DNA from: Candidatus Gastranaerophilales bacterium
Lineage (GTDB): Bacteria; Cyanobacteriota; Vampirovibrionia; Gastranaerophilales; Gastranaerophilaceae
NCBI GenBank assembly: GCA_944324135.1
Contig: CALUVE010000005.1
Location: 23,096 to 87,095 of the forward strand
Reading direction: 5' to 3'
Length of the DNA: 64,000 bases
Position numbers and translations under genes: made by a program. Under the pieces are notes generated by a model, which saw only the letters and a list, made by a program, of their open reading frames with translations, did no database searches and was not told the DNA's origin. Position 1 is the first letter of the stretch. Every line of letters starts with the position of its first letter. Of this stretch, positions 27,513-37,500 are shown piece by piece.

Positions 27513-27656
27513 TTTTTCTCCATTGTCCACAGACACTAACTATTTTAACTATTTTATGACATGTATTTTATCAGACGTTTGGCAATCTGTAAAGGATTAT
27601 TAATATTGCGTAACATCGCTTAATGATTAATCCGGCGGGAAAAAGCAGTGTAAAAT

Positions 27657-27688
27657 GCAGACAGAGCAACGTTTAGCGCCCTGCCTGC
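27657..27688 (-). terminator. Possible weak hairpin terminator after valS
   Basis: On the - strand GCAGGCAGGGC can pair with GCTCTGTCTGC using G-U pairs. The tail (ATTTTACACTG) has only a short T-run. It lies between valS and rpsA, so read-through to rpsA remains possible. Confidence 0.35.
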
Positions 27689-27707
27689 AAATAATTAAGA
27701 AATGTTG

Positions 27708-30359
27708 CTATTTAAGGGATTCAATCAGTTGATTTATGGTATCTGATTGAATATTAATCTCTTCAATACGCGCTTTTGTTTGCTCAATCAAATCTTTTGG
27801 AGCATTAGCAACAAATTTCGGGTTATTAATTCTGCCCTCAAGTGATTTTTTCTCCCCTGTGAGTTTATCTAATTTCTTTTGCTGGCGGGCAATTTCCTCG
27901 TTGAAATCAATAAGATTTTCCAGAGGAATAACGATAGTAGAGGCAGAGACCACAGCATTAGCGGATTTTTTAGGTGACGGAGCGTCTTTATCCGCATAAG
28001 TGATATCTTCAACCCTTGCCATACGTTTAATATAAGCTTCAATTGCCTCAAATGTTGATTTTTCGGAAATGTCTGCTCTTATTTCAATATTCAATTTAAT
28101 AGAGTGAGAAATATTGAAACTTTGCCGTACGTTACGGAGAGATTTAATAGTTTCAAATACAAGTTCCATTTCCTTAGCTTCTTCAGGGAATGCGAGATTT
28201 TCCTTGTATTGAGGAAAATCAGCCAGCATAATAGCTTTGAATTCAGATTCTTTAGGGATAAGCTGCCAGATACGTTCAGTAATATGAGGCATAATCGGGT
28301 GGAGCATTCTCAAAGACATATCAAGGACATATCTTAAAACACGCTGTGTATTAGCTTTTAAATCCTCATCCTGAAGCTGAATTTTAGCTATTTCAACATA
28401 CCAGTCGCAATAAGAATTCCAGAAGAAATCATACAGAATATGAGCAGTTTCACCTATTCTGTAATTTTTTATATTTTCATTAATTTCTTTTGCTGTAGTA
28501 TTCAGTTTATCTAAAATCCACTTGTCAGCGATAGTGAGACCTTGTGTATCAATATCCTTGTTATCGACACCCTCAAGATTCATCAATACAAAGCGGGAAG
28601 CGTTCCAAATTTTATTAGCAAAATTTCTGCCGTATTCAAATCTTTCATCGCTGATTTTGATATCCTGACCGCCGTATGTACAAAGAGACGTCATCGTAAA
28701 TCTCAAGGCATCGCAGCCGTATTTGTCAATAATTTTAACCGGGTCAATTGTATTGCCTTTTGATTTTGACATTTTCTGACCTTTTTCATCACGGATAAGC
28801 CCGTGGATATAAACAGTCGGGAACGGCGCTTTTTTAGTGAATTCAAGCCCCATAGTTATCATTCTGGCAACCCAGAAGAAAATAATATCAAAACCTGTAA
28901 CGAGAACTGAAGTAGGATAGAATTTTTTATAATCTTCAGCCTCCGTATCAGGCCAGCCCAATGTTGAGAACGGCCATAAACCTGAAGAAAACCAAGTATC
29001 CAAAACATCACTATCCTGAGTGTAATTAGCAGGGTCAGGATTTTCTTTAGCTACGACCATTTCGCCTGTAACATTGTGGTAATAAGCCGGAATTTGATGC
29101 CCCCACCAGAGTTGTCTGGAGATACACCAGTCGCGGATATTTTCCATCCAGCCTAGATAATTCTTTTCCCAGCGTTCAGGAACAAATTTAATTCTGCCGT
29201 CTTTAACAGCAGCTATAGCTTCTTTGGCAAGCGGAGCCATTTTCACAAACCACTGTTCAGACAAAAGCGGTTCAATAGTAGTATTGCAACGCTGGCATTT
29301 GCCTACATTATGTTCGTGGTCGCGAGTGCGGAGCAGGAATTTTTCATAACTAAGCATGCCGAGAATTTTTTCACGCGCTTCATAACGGTCAAGACCGTGG
29401 AGAGACGGCGGGACTTCACCGCAGGCTTTCATTTTGCCCTCTTCATCAATAACCCAGATAGGTTTGAGGTTGTGGCGTTTGCCTACTTCAAAGTCATTCG
29501 GATCGTGAGCCGGAGTAATCTTAACAGCGCCTGTACCGAAAGATTTATCAACATATTCATCGGCAATAATCGGGATTTCTCTTCCGGAAAGCGGAATTAC
29601 AACTGTTTTACCGATAAGTTCGCTATACTTGTGATCTGACGGGTGAACCGCAATCGCAACATCACCAAAAATAGTTTCAGGACGGGTAGTTGCAACAATA
29701 ATTGCACCGTGTTCACCTTTAACGGGATATGAAATTTCCCACATATGCCCCTGTTCTGTTTCGTATTCTGTTTCAACGTCAGAAATAGCACTTTTGCAGC
29801 GCGGGCACCAGTTTACAATGTATGCGCCTTTGTATATAAGTCCTTTTTCATATAATTTAACGAACACTTCCTTAACAGCTTTAGAGCGGGCTTCATCAAA
29901 CGTAAAACATTCTCTTGAACGGTCAAAAGATGCCCCGAGACGTTTGCACTGATCTAAGATAGCGCTCTTGTGTTCATTAGTCCATTTCCAAGTTTCTTTA
30001 AGGAATTCTTCTCTACCCAAATCGTAGCGGGAAAGCCCTTTTGCTCTGAGCTGTTTTTCCACAACGTTCTGTGTTGCAATACCGGCGTGGTCAGTACCCG
30101 GAACCCAAAGAGCTTCATAACCTGACATTCTGTGATAACGGATTAAAATATCCTGCAAAGTTTCATCAAGTGCGTGCCCCATATGAAGAACACCGGTAAC
30201 ATTTGGAGGCGGTATTACTATTGAATAAGGCGGCTTTTTGCTTTTTGCATCAGCCTTGAAAAATTCATTTTCTTCCCAGAATTTGTAAATTCCAGCCTCG
30301 GTAGACGCCGGGTCATAAACTGTAGGTAAATCTTCAATCTTACACGCTGTATCTGTCAT
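27708..30359 (-). CDS. valS: Valyl-tRNA synthetase
   Basis: 883 aa class I synthetase that charges tRNA-Val. The HIGH-type motif is PPNVTGVLHMGHAL (about 52-65) and the KMSKS motif is QKMSKSKGNTIDP. The editing domain (CP1) contains ATTRPETIFGDVAIAVHPSD. The C-terminal Leu/Lys-rich coiled-coil arm (EEIARQQKKLDKLTGEKKSL) is also present. The length is normal. A GAGGG ribosome site precedes the ATG. Confidence 0.98.
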   Translation of the reverse strand: MTDTACKIEDLPTVYDPASTEAGIYKFWEENEFFKADAKSKKPPYSIVIPPPNVTGVLHMGHALDETLQDILIRYHRMSGYEALWVPGTDHAGIATQNVVEKQLRAKGLSRYDLGREEFLKETWKWTNEHKSAILDQCKRLGASFDRSRECFTFDEARSKAVKEVFVKLYEKGLIYKGAYIVNWCPRCKSAISDVETEYETEQGHMWEISYPVKGEHGAIIVATTRPETIFGDVAIAVHPSDHKYSELIGKTVVIPLSGREIPIIADEYVDKSFGTGAVKITPAHDPNDFEVGKRHNLKPIWVIDEEGKMKACGEVPPSLHGLDRYEAREKILGMLSYEKFLLRTRDHEHNVGKCQRCNTTIEPLLSEQWFVKMAPLAKEAIAAVKDGRIKFVPERWEKNYLGWMENIRDWCISRQLWWGHQIPAYYHNVTGEMVVAKENPDPANYTQDSDVLDTWFSSGLWPFSTLGWPDTEAEDYKKFYPTSVLVTGFDIIFFWVARMITMGLEFTKKAPFPTVYIHGLIRDEKGQKMSKSKGNTIDPVKIIDKYGCDALRFTMTSLCTYGGQDIKISDERFEYGRNFANKIWNASRFVLMNLEGVDNKDIDTQGLTIADKWILDKLNTTAKEINENIKNYRIGETAHILYDFFWNSYCDWYVEIAKIQLQDEDLKANTQRVLRYVLDMSLRMLHPIMPHITERIWQLIPKESEFKAIMLADFPQYKENLAFPEEAKEMELVFETIKSLRNVRQSFNISHSIKLNIEIRADISEKSTFEAIEAYIKRMARVEDITYADKDAPSPKKSANAVVSASTIVIPLENLIDFNEEIARQQKKLDKLTGEKKSLEGRINNPKFVANAPKDLIEQTKARIEEINIQSDTINQLIESLK

Positions 30360-30527
30360 CTTAAAATTCCCTCTTTTTGTGTCTCAATAAGAATAATTTA
30401 GCACAAAAAAAGTTTTTATAACACTTATTCAACACCTGTAAAATATTTATTAAGCATTGTAACAAGCTTTATTTTTTTTGAAATTTATAATCAGAAAATT
30501 TGTTTATAAATACAGAAAGAGAGATTT

Positions 30528-31496
30528 ATGTCCGTAAATAACGTCAGTTCAATCAGTACAGAAAATCTAAACACAATAAAGGCAAAAGCCGCAGAAATAA
30601 CTTCCTCATCAGGAGGAAGCATCTGGAATGACTACAAAAATTTTGACCTGAACGGCGACGGCAGTATTTCCGATGACATAGAAAACATGTCTGATGCCGA
30701 CCTTTACAGAATGGGACAGCAGATGGGCATTCTAAGTGACGGAACAGTACAGGCGACAAAACAGAGCGAAGAAACCGGCAACTGTTACCTGTTGAGCGGA
30801 GTAAACGCGCTGAGTAACACCACCTGGGGCAAAGAAGCTATTCAAAATGCAATAGAGCCAACAGAAGATGGCGGTTACAATGTTACATTTTATAACTCTG
30901 ACGGGGAGAAAGAAACCGTCAATATAAGCGCAGAAGAACTTGCTGCAAACCCTGAGAAATACTCGAGCGGCGATGTTGATATGAAAATTATTGAAGTTGC
31001 TGCAGAAAAATTCTATTCCGCTCATCTGGATGAGGATGCTTACAGCTATAAAGATAAAAATACCCCTCTGACAGAAGGGCTTATGGAGGGGAAAACCTCT
31101 ATACTATATATGCTGACAGGCAGTGAAGGGCATGTACTGCAATCAACAGAATTAGATAAAAGAATTCACGAAAGCGCGCTGGCATCAGATAGAGGAGCAC
31201 TTACCGATGAAACACTGCAGCAAGAACTGCTGGAGATTGCCTCAAATCCTGATGGTTATGCGGCAACCTGCGCGTTTAAAAAACCGGGATTTTTCCAGAA
31301 ATTATTCGGCGGCGGTGATACTGTGTCTGCCCACGGATACTCCATAAAAGAAGTAATCCAATCACCTGACGGCGGCATCCAATCAGTAATTGTTCAGAAT
31401 CCTTGGGACAGCTCTAAAGAAATTGTAATGTCTTATAAAGACTTTAAATCTCAGGTGGCTTATTTTGTAACACATAATCAGAATGATACTTTCTAA
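30528..31496 (+). CDS. Calpain-like (family C2) cysteine protease with EF-hand, no signal peptide
   Basis: 322 aa. Residues about 38-52 form an EF-hand-like loop (FDLNGDGSISDDIENM). The protease triad is readable. Gln79 and Cys86 lie in KQSEETGNCYLLSGVNALS, which corresponds to the calpain Q..xGDCWLL motif. His269 is in SAHGYSIKEVI (calpain GHAYS). Asn291 is in IVQNPWDSSKE (calpain RNPWG). All catalytic residues are present, so activity is plausible. No signal peptide is visible. The start MSVNNVSSIS resembles MGVNNVQNMN of the protein at 32551. It is a single gene with a bidirectional terminator behind it. The role is unknown; an exported effector or toxin is possible. Confidence 0.75.
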   Translation: MSVNNVSSISTENLNTIKAKAAEITSSSGGSIWNDYKNFDLNGDGSISDDIENMSDADLYRMGQQMGILSDGTVQATKQSEETGNCYLLSGVNALSNTTWGKEAIQNAIEPTEDGGYNVTFYNSDGEKETVNISAEELAANPEKYSSGDVDMKIIEVAAEKFYSAHLDEDAYSYKDKNTPLTEGLMEGKTSILYMLTGSEGHVLQSTELDKRIHESALASDRGALTDETLQQELLEIASNPDGYAATCAFKKPGFFQKLFGGGDTVSAHGYSIKEVIQSPDGGIQSVIVQNPWDSSKEIVMSYKDFKSQVAYFVTHNQNDTF

Positions 31497-31512
31497 TAAT
31501 TTTTTAACAGCA

Positions 31513-31547
31513 AAAAGCGCTCCGGAAAAATTTTTCGGAGCGCTTTT
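31513..31547. terminator. Bidirectional intrinsic terminator
   Basis: AAAAGCGCTCCG pairs with CGGAGCGCTTTT, with an A/T-rich loop that can extend the stem. It lies between the convergent calpain-like gene and fabI. Confidence 0.88.
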
Positions 31548-31564
31548 AATAAAATCTGATAAAT

Positions 31565-32371
31565 CTATGAAACGTGGCTTGCAATGATTTCCATTTCCTC
31601 AAGTGAAGCGTAAACTGAATGGCAGCCGCAATCTACGTAAAGGATATGACCTGTTGTTCCTGTTGAAAGGTCAGAAGCCAGATACAAACCTGCTTTACCA
31701 ACATCATCCAGAGATACGTTACGGTTGAGCGGAGCTTTAGCAACTGCTGCTTTAAGCATTTTGTCAAATCCTGAAATACCTTTAGCCGCGAGAGTTTTAA
31801 CAGCACCGGCAGAAATACAGTTGACTCTGATGCCTTTTTTACCCAAATCAGCAGCCAGATATCTCATAGAAGATTCAAGAGCAGCTTTAGCTACACCCAT
31901 TACGTTGTAATTAGCAACAACATATTCAGAGCCGAGATATGTAAGAGCAAAAATAGAACCACCCTCATTCATAATCGGTTCTACATTTCTGCAGATAGAA
32001 ACTAATGAATAAGCACTTACACCCATTGCAAGATTCCAGCCGTCGTGAGATGTGTCAATAAATCTGCCCTGCAAATCTTCTTTTGCAGCAAAAGCAACGG
32101 CGTGAACAACAAAATCGAGTTTGCCGTAAACTTTTTCACATTCAGCAACAACAGCCTTGATTTCATCTTCTTTTGTAACATCACAGCTCATAATGATTTT
32201 AGCGCCCATTTCTTCAGCGAGCGGTCTTACACGTTTTTCCATAGCTTCGCCGGCATAAGTAAACGCAATATCTGCACCTGCTTCATAAAGCTGTCTTGCA
32301 ATTGCGTATGCAATACCGTGAGTATTGGATACACCAAAAATTAACCCTTTTTTACCTTCCATTAGTTTCAT
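31565..32371 (-). CDS. fabI: Enoyl-ACP reductase (NADH), FabI
   Basis: 268 aa. It reduces enoyl-ACP in fatty acid elongation. FabI-type features are GLIFGVSNTHGIAYAIARQL at the N-terminus and LTYLGSEYVVANYNVMGVAK, containing the catalytic Tyr-x6-Lys. The C-terminal GHILYVDCGCHSV matches the family's GHI.YVD.G. A GAGGGAG ribosome site supports the ATG at 32371. No other fatty-acid gene is adjacent. Confidence 0.94.
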   Translation of the reverse strand: MKLMEGKKGLIFGVSNTHGIAYAIARQLYEAGADIAFTYAGEAMEKRVRPLAEEMGAKIIMSCDVTKEDEIKAVVAECEKVYGKLDFVVHAVAFAAKEDLQGRFIDTSHDGWNLAMGVSAYSLVSICRNVEPIMNEGGSIFALTYLGSEYVVANYNVMGVAKAALESSMRYLAADLGKKGIRVNCISAGAVKTLAAKGISGFDKMLKAAVAKAPLNRNVSLDDVGKAGLYLASDLSTGTTGHILYVDCGCHSVYASLEEMEIIASHVS

Positions 32372-32550
32372 AATTATTTCTCCCTCGTAAAATACTAAGC
32401 TACCAATTAATAATAACTTAAATAATTTTTTTTTGCAAATTTTTACAATTTAGAGATTGTTAACAAATGTAACAAAAAGCTAACATGCTGAAATCAGCTG
32501 ATTTCGGATGTTTTTATATCTTTAGAGAGTATAAAATACAGGAGAGCTTT

Positions 32551-34461
32551 GTGGGCGTAAATAACGTTCAAAATATGAATAAAGCCGAGCTATATAAATT
32601 AGCGAAGCAAAAGAGCGGACAGCAGACAACTGTCTCTCAACAGTCCTGGATGACATCCACAGGCTCTATTTTCAATGCGCCGCAAGCAAGATCAGCATCA
32701 AGCAAAACACAACCTGCACCAACAGGACAAACTCAAGAAAATCAACAGCCTGAAAATAAAAAACTTGAAATGTACCAAAAACATTGGGGCGAAGAAAAAG
32801 GTTCTGAAATATACGAAAAGAAATACGGGTCAGATGATGTTCAGAATGCCCCGCAGACAAGAAATTCAAGCAGTACATCAGGCGGTGCTAAAGCCGAAGA
32901 TGACCCGATGGCAAAATATGAAAATGTAGACAACGCCTCTGATGGTAAAGCTCTTGCACAAGAGGGCGACAAAATTGCATCAGACGGTCAATCTCAAGCT
33001 GAAGAAATTGAAGCTGAAGGCCAAAATTCAGAAAAAGTAAGCAAAGATGCAACCAAAACAGCAAAAGACCTCACAAAAGAAAACAAAACATTTGAAAAGA
33101 AAATAAAACAAGAACAAAAAACATTCATGCAGGCTCAAAAAGAAATTGAAAAAGCCGCAGAAGAAATAGAAAAAGCACAAGTTGAAATGGATGCGATTAA
33201 CGCAGAAATCGAAAGTCTGCAGAGTGCGCAATCAAGCAGATCAATGTCAGCTTCAAGCTCATCAGACGGCGTAAGCAGCGGTTCTGATGACACTTCCAGC
33301 AAAATTGCCGATTTGCAAACAAAAGCAAATTCACTCGGGCAGATAATGATTTCTAACGGTAAAATTATTCAAACAAAACAAAAAGTTTCTACAAAATCTT
33401 TGAAAAGCATGAATAAGATGAGTAAAACTTTCAACAAAAACAATATCAAAATCCAAAAACAACTTGAAACACAATCAACAGAACAGAGCAAAGTAATTCA
33501 GGTAGCTGAGAAACTTGACAAAGTATTCCAGACCATATCACAGGTCGGCCAGGCCTTAAAAATCGGCGGTCAGGCACTTATAGCATTAGGTTCAGCAACA
33601 TCCTGGTGCGGTGTTGGTGCTGCATTGATTTCAGCAGGTTCATTTATGATGAAAGCCGGTAACGTTGTAGAACTCGTTGGTAACTACGGTACGATGGCTG
33701 CAAACATAACCAAGACAGCAGCGTACGCAGCTGAGGGCAACCTTGCAGGAGCTCTGCAGAGCGCAGGTACAGCAATTATGTCAGGTGCTGCTGCTATTAA
33801 AGGCACAAAAGAATTCTCCTCAACAATGGATGCAATTAACCAGAAAGCTGAAAATGCAACCAAAAACCTCGCAGCAAATGCAGCAGCTAAAGATCTTGCA
33901 AATACCGAACAGGCTAAAGAATTGATGGAACAAACAGGAATGAGCAAATCTGCCCTCAAGAAAGATTACAAAGCTCAGATTATGCAAAACGGAATGACTG
34001 GTGATACTGCTGCTGAAATGAGAGATAGTATAACAAAAGGCACAGATATTAATGGTAAATCCTTTGCGGATAGTTTCACGGCAAATGCTGATGGTCATAT
34101 CACCGGAGCAAAAGACAAATTATTAATGAATAATGAAAAACTTGCCGGAAAATCCAAAAAACTTGCAAGAAAAGCAAATAAAATGGTTAAAAATGCTGCA
34201 AACAACGATATTAACGAAATCAACAATAAATGGGCAAGTGCAATTCCGCAGTCTAAGAGCAGCAAAATGTTTGAAAACGCTAAGAAAATCGGTTCTTCAC
34301 TCGCTGCAGCCGGTTCACAAATGCAAATGTACAATGATATGGCAGCTGCAGGTACAGGCAACCAAGTTGGCTATGTCGGACACAGACTCACCAATCCTGC
34401 CAGAACAAGACAGGTTATCGCGAACATTAACAAAAGGAGATACGGCGGCGCTATTGGCTAA
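32551..34461 (+). CDS. Coiled-coil plus hydrophobic protein, translocator-like layout
   Basis: 636 aa from a GTG at 32551 with AGGAG six bases upstream. A longer frame to 32485 lacks a ribosome site. The start is MGVNNVQNMNKAELYKLAKQ. Residues about 30-145 are polar and rich in Ser, Gln and Lys. A long coiled coil covers about 150-325 (QEKTFMQAQKEIEKAAEEIE-like stretches). A strongly hydrophobic, Gly/Ala-rich region follows (about 331-416, GGQALIALGSATSWCGVGAA, then SAGTAIMSGAAAI). The tail is helical and basic. A coiled coil followed by a hydrophobic hairpin is the layout of type III translocators such as IpaB/YopB, but I see no sequence identity that proves this. No signal peptide. Confidence 0.7.
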   Translation: MGVNNVQNMNKAELYKLAKQKSGQQTTVSQQSWMTSTGSIFNAPQARSASSKTQPAPTGQTQENQQPENKKLEMYQKHWGEEKGSEIYEKKYGSDDVQNAPQTRNSSSTSGGAKAEDDPMAKYENVDNASDGKALAQEGDKIASDGQSQAEEIEAEGQNSEKVSKDATKTAKDLTKENKTFEKKIKQEQKTFMQAQKEIEKAAEEIEKAQVEMDAINAEIESLQSAQSSRSMSASSSSDGVSSGSDDTSSKIADLQTKANSLGQIMISNGKIIQTKQKVSTKSLKSMNKMSKTFNKNNIKIQKQLETQSTEQSKVIQVAEKLDKVFQTISQVGQALKIGGQALIALGSATSWCGVGAALISAGSFMMKAGNVVELVGNYGTMAANITKTAAYAAEGNLAGALQSAGTAIMSGAAAIKGTKEFSSTMDAINQKAENATKNLAANAAAKDLANTEQAKELMEQTGMSKSALKKDYKAQIMQNGMTGDTAAEMRDSITKGTDINGKSFADSFTANADGHITGAKDKLLMNNEKLAGKSKKLARKANKMVKNAANNDINEINNKWASAIPQSKSSKMFENAKKIGSSLAAAGSQMQMYNDMAAAGTGNQVGYVGHRLTNPARTRQVIANINKRRYGGAIG

Positions 34462-34475
34462 TACTTTATTCACAG

Positions 34476-34507
34476 AAAAAGACCGGTTTTTAAAAACCGG
34501 TCTTTTT
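34476..34507. terminator. Bidirectional intrinsic terminator
   Basis: A perfect 16-bp inverted repeat, AAAAAGACCGGTTTTT / AAAAACCGGTCTTTTT, lies between the convergent coiled-coil gene and the TPS-PilZ gene. Confidence 0.9.
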
Positions 34508-34527
34508 AGTCTTTGATAATCTTTATA

Positions 34528-37500
34528 TTACTTGTTCAGAGAGATTGCTTGATTTTCTTCAAGAAGAACGTTCATATAGAGTAATTTGTTTGCAGTTGCC
34601 TGGTCTAAGTTGATGAACTCTGCACCGGCTCTTCTATCGGTTGCTGATACAACTTTTACATCAGCTTCAATATCAAGGTCGCCGTATGAAATTTGTACAG
34701 GGATTACATCACCGACTTTAACTTGGTTGTGGTGTTTAAGAGCGATACCGCCTCTTGAAATATCAACCAGTGATTCAATCTTGCTGTTCTGAGCCAACTC
34801 TACAGGGTTTCTGTTACCTTCAACCTGGAATCTCATATATTGACGTTTGTCAATTGTTGAGATGTTTTCATCGTAGTCTTTTCTGTAAGTCAACTTACCC
34901 ATGTTATCGTATTCGGTAACTTCATCGTCATCAGAGTCAGCATCAGCATCAGCATCGGCATCTGCGTCAGCATCGGCATCTGCATCGGCATCAGCATCGG
35001 CATCTGCATCTGCGTCAGCGTCAGCATCAGCGTCTGCATCGGCATCGGCATCAGCGTCAGCATCAGCATCGGCATCGGCATCAGCGTCAGCATCAGCATC
35101 TGCATCAGCGTCTGCATCAGCATCAGCATCTGCATCAGCATCAGCATCTGCATCTGCATCAGCGTCTGCATCGGCATCTGCGTCAGCATCGGCATCAGCA
35201 TCAGCATCAGCATCAGCATCAGCATCGGCATCAGCATCGGCATCGGCATCAGCGTCTGCATCTGCATCGGCGTCAGCATCGGCATCAGCATCTGCATCAG
35301 CATCAGCATCAGCATCAGCGTCTGCATCAGCATCAGCGTCAGCATCGGCGTCTGCATCAGCATCAGCATCAGCATCGGCATCAGCATCTGCATCAGCATC
35401 AGCATCAGCGTCTGCATCAGCATCAGCGTCTGCATCAGCATCAGCATCAGCATCAGCATCGGCATCGGCATCAGCATCAGCATCAGCATCAGCATCGGCA
35501 TCAGCATCAGCATCAGCATCGGCATCTGCATCTGCGTCAGCATCAGCGTCAGCATCAGCATCTGCATCGGCGTCAGCATCGGCATCTGCATCGGCGTCAG
35601 CGTCAGCGTCAGCGTCTGCATCAGCATCAGCATCGGCATCAGCATCAGCATCAGCATCAGCGTCTGCGTCAGCATCAGCGTCTGCATCAGCATCAGCATC
35701 AGCATCAGCGTCTGCATCAGCGTCAGCGTCTGCATCAGCATCAGCGTCAGCGTCTGCATCAGCGTCAGCGTCTGCATCAGCATCAGCGTCTGCATCGGCA
35801 TCTGCATCTGCATCAGCGTCAGCATCAGCATCAGCATCGGCATCTGCATCTGCATCTGCGTCAGCATCAGCGTCAGCATCAGCATCAGCGTCTGCATCAG
35901 CATCAGCGTCTGCATCGGCATCTGCGTCTGCATCAGCATCAGCGTCAGCATCAGCATCGGCGTCTGCATCTGCATCTGCATCAGCATCTGCGTCTGCATC
36001 AGCATCTGCATCGGCGTCAGCATCGGCATCAGCGTCTGCGTCAGCATCGGCATCGGCGTCTGCATCTGCATCAGCATCTGCGTCTGCATCAGCATCTGCA
36101 TCGGCGTCTGCATCTGCATCAGCATCTGCGTCTGCATCAGCATCTGCGTCAGCGTCTGCGTCTGCGTCAGCATCAGCGTCAGCATCAGCATCTGCGTCAG
36201 CATCAGCATCTGCGTCTGCGTCTGCGTCTGCGTCAGCATCAGCGTCAGCATCAGCATCTGCGTCAGCGTCTGCGTCAGCATCAGCGTCAGCGTCAGCATC
36301 TGCATCGGCATCAGCGTCAGCATCAGCATCAGCATCAGCGTCTGCGTCAGCATCAGCGTCTGCGTCAGCATCTGCATCTGAGTCTAATGGCATTTCATCG
36401 TCACCATAATAATTTCTTTCATCTTCATCACGACCAATTGCAGTTACATCTTCAGGTCTTACTGCTTTTGCAGTTAAAGTTAAATCTTCACCTTCGATTT
36501 CGTTTGTGCTGTCATCAGCAACTCTTGTACCGTAATTGTCTTTTCCTAATGAAATATAAACACCGTCAGCGTAAATATTATCAGCAGTGATAGTCATTTC
36601 GCCGCCGTCCTGGAGGCTGCCGTTTTCAACTTTAACAATTGAATCAGCCCAGTTTTTATCAACTCTTGTATTTTTGTTAATATCTAAAGCTTTTAATTCA
36701 ACATTTTTCGGTTTAACATTGCTGTTTGGACCATAGTAATCAACCGGAGTATTAGGAACTGAACCTAAGTTTTCAATGTTCAATTCAGCACCGCGGGTTG
36801 TAATGTTCAAATCTTTTGCGGCAGTTGTTTCTTTTACGTTAACATTACCTGCAAATTCTGCATTGATGCTGCCGTTTTTAGCAATCATTGTATTTACATT
36901 TGTTTCGCTGTAAGCATCGCTGTGACCTTTAATATTAATATCGTTGATAGCTAAAGCGTTGAATTCATAGTTGTCAGCATCAGTCTGGTTGAAAGTTAAT
37001 TTGTTGTTTTTCTCACCGATGTTGCCGCTTGCGATTAAGGAAACACCAGTACCTTGAACGTTTGCTTTGCTAGAATCAGAAGAAGCGTTCAAGATTGAGT
37101 AAGGAGTTTGACCTTTAGTTGAAGAATCAGCAAGAAGTGCAACCTGACCGTCTGCAATGATGCTGTCAACATTCATATTAGAATCTTTGCTAGCCATATT
37201 GATTGACAGGTTGTTGCCAGAATTTTTTGTATCGGTTGTAGTTGCATTAACTTTGCCCTGTACGTTGATGTTAACTGATTTTGTCAAATCTCTTGCATCA
37301 GGTCCAATGCCATCGTTGTGGAAAGTACCGATTTTGCCGTTTTTAACATCAATGTTTAAGTTGTTACCTGCTTTTAATAAAGTTTTGTCATAACCTGCAT
37401 TTAACAAATTACCGTTTTCAAGGTTGATGTTGATGTTGTTTCTTGCATCCAGGTTGTTGTTAACAGAAGCACCACCGATAACTACATCTGAATTGCTGTT

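Noticed and set aside
26430..27536. GTG start of rpsA at 27536
   Set aside because: The ATG at 27512 has GGAGAA at proper distance and fits family length; the GTG has none.
32485..32550. ATG start at 32485 for the coiled-coil protein
   Set aside because: No ribosome site there, whereas the GTG at 32551 has AGGAG and gives the V-N-N-V start shared with the calpain-like protein.
34890..36377. 495-aa Met/Leu/Thr/Gln-rich reading frame on the - strand
   Set aside because: Out-of-frame reading of the same repeat; composition is an artefact of the hexamer.
34939..36379. CRISPR-like array
   Set aside because: There are no unique spacers; it is an in-frame coding microsatellite.
34901..36409. 502-aa Ser-Ala reading frame on the + strand
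   Set aside because: It is the antisense of the Asp-Ala tract; a hexamer repeat without stop codons is open in several frames. No ribosome site and no other content.
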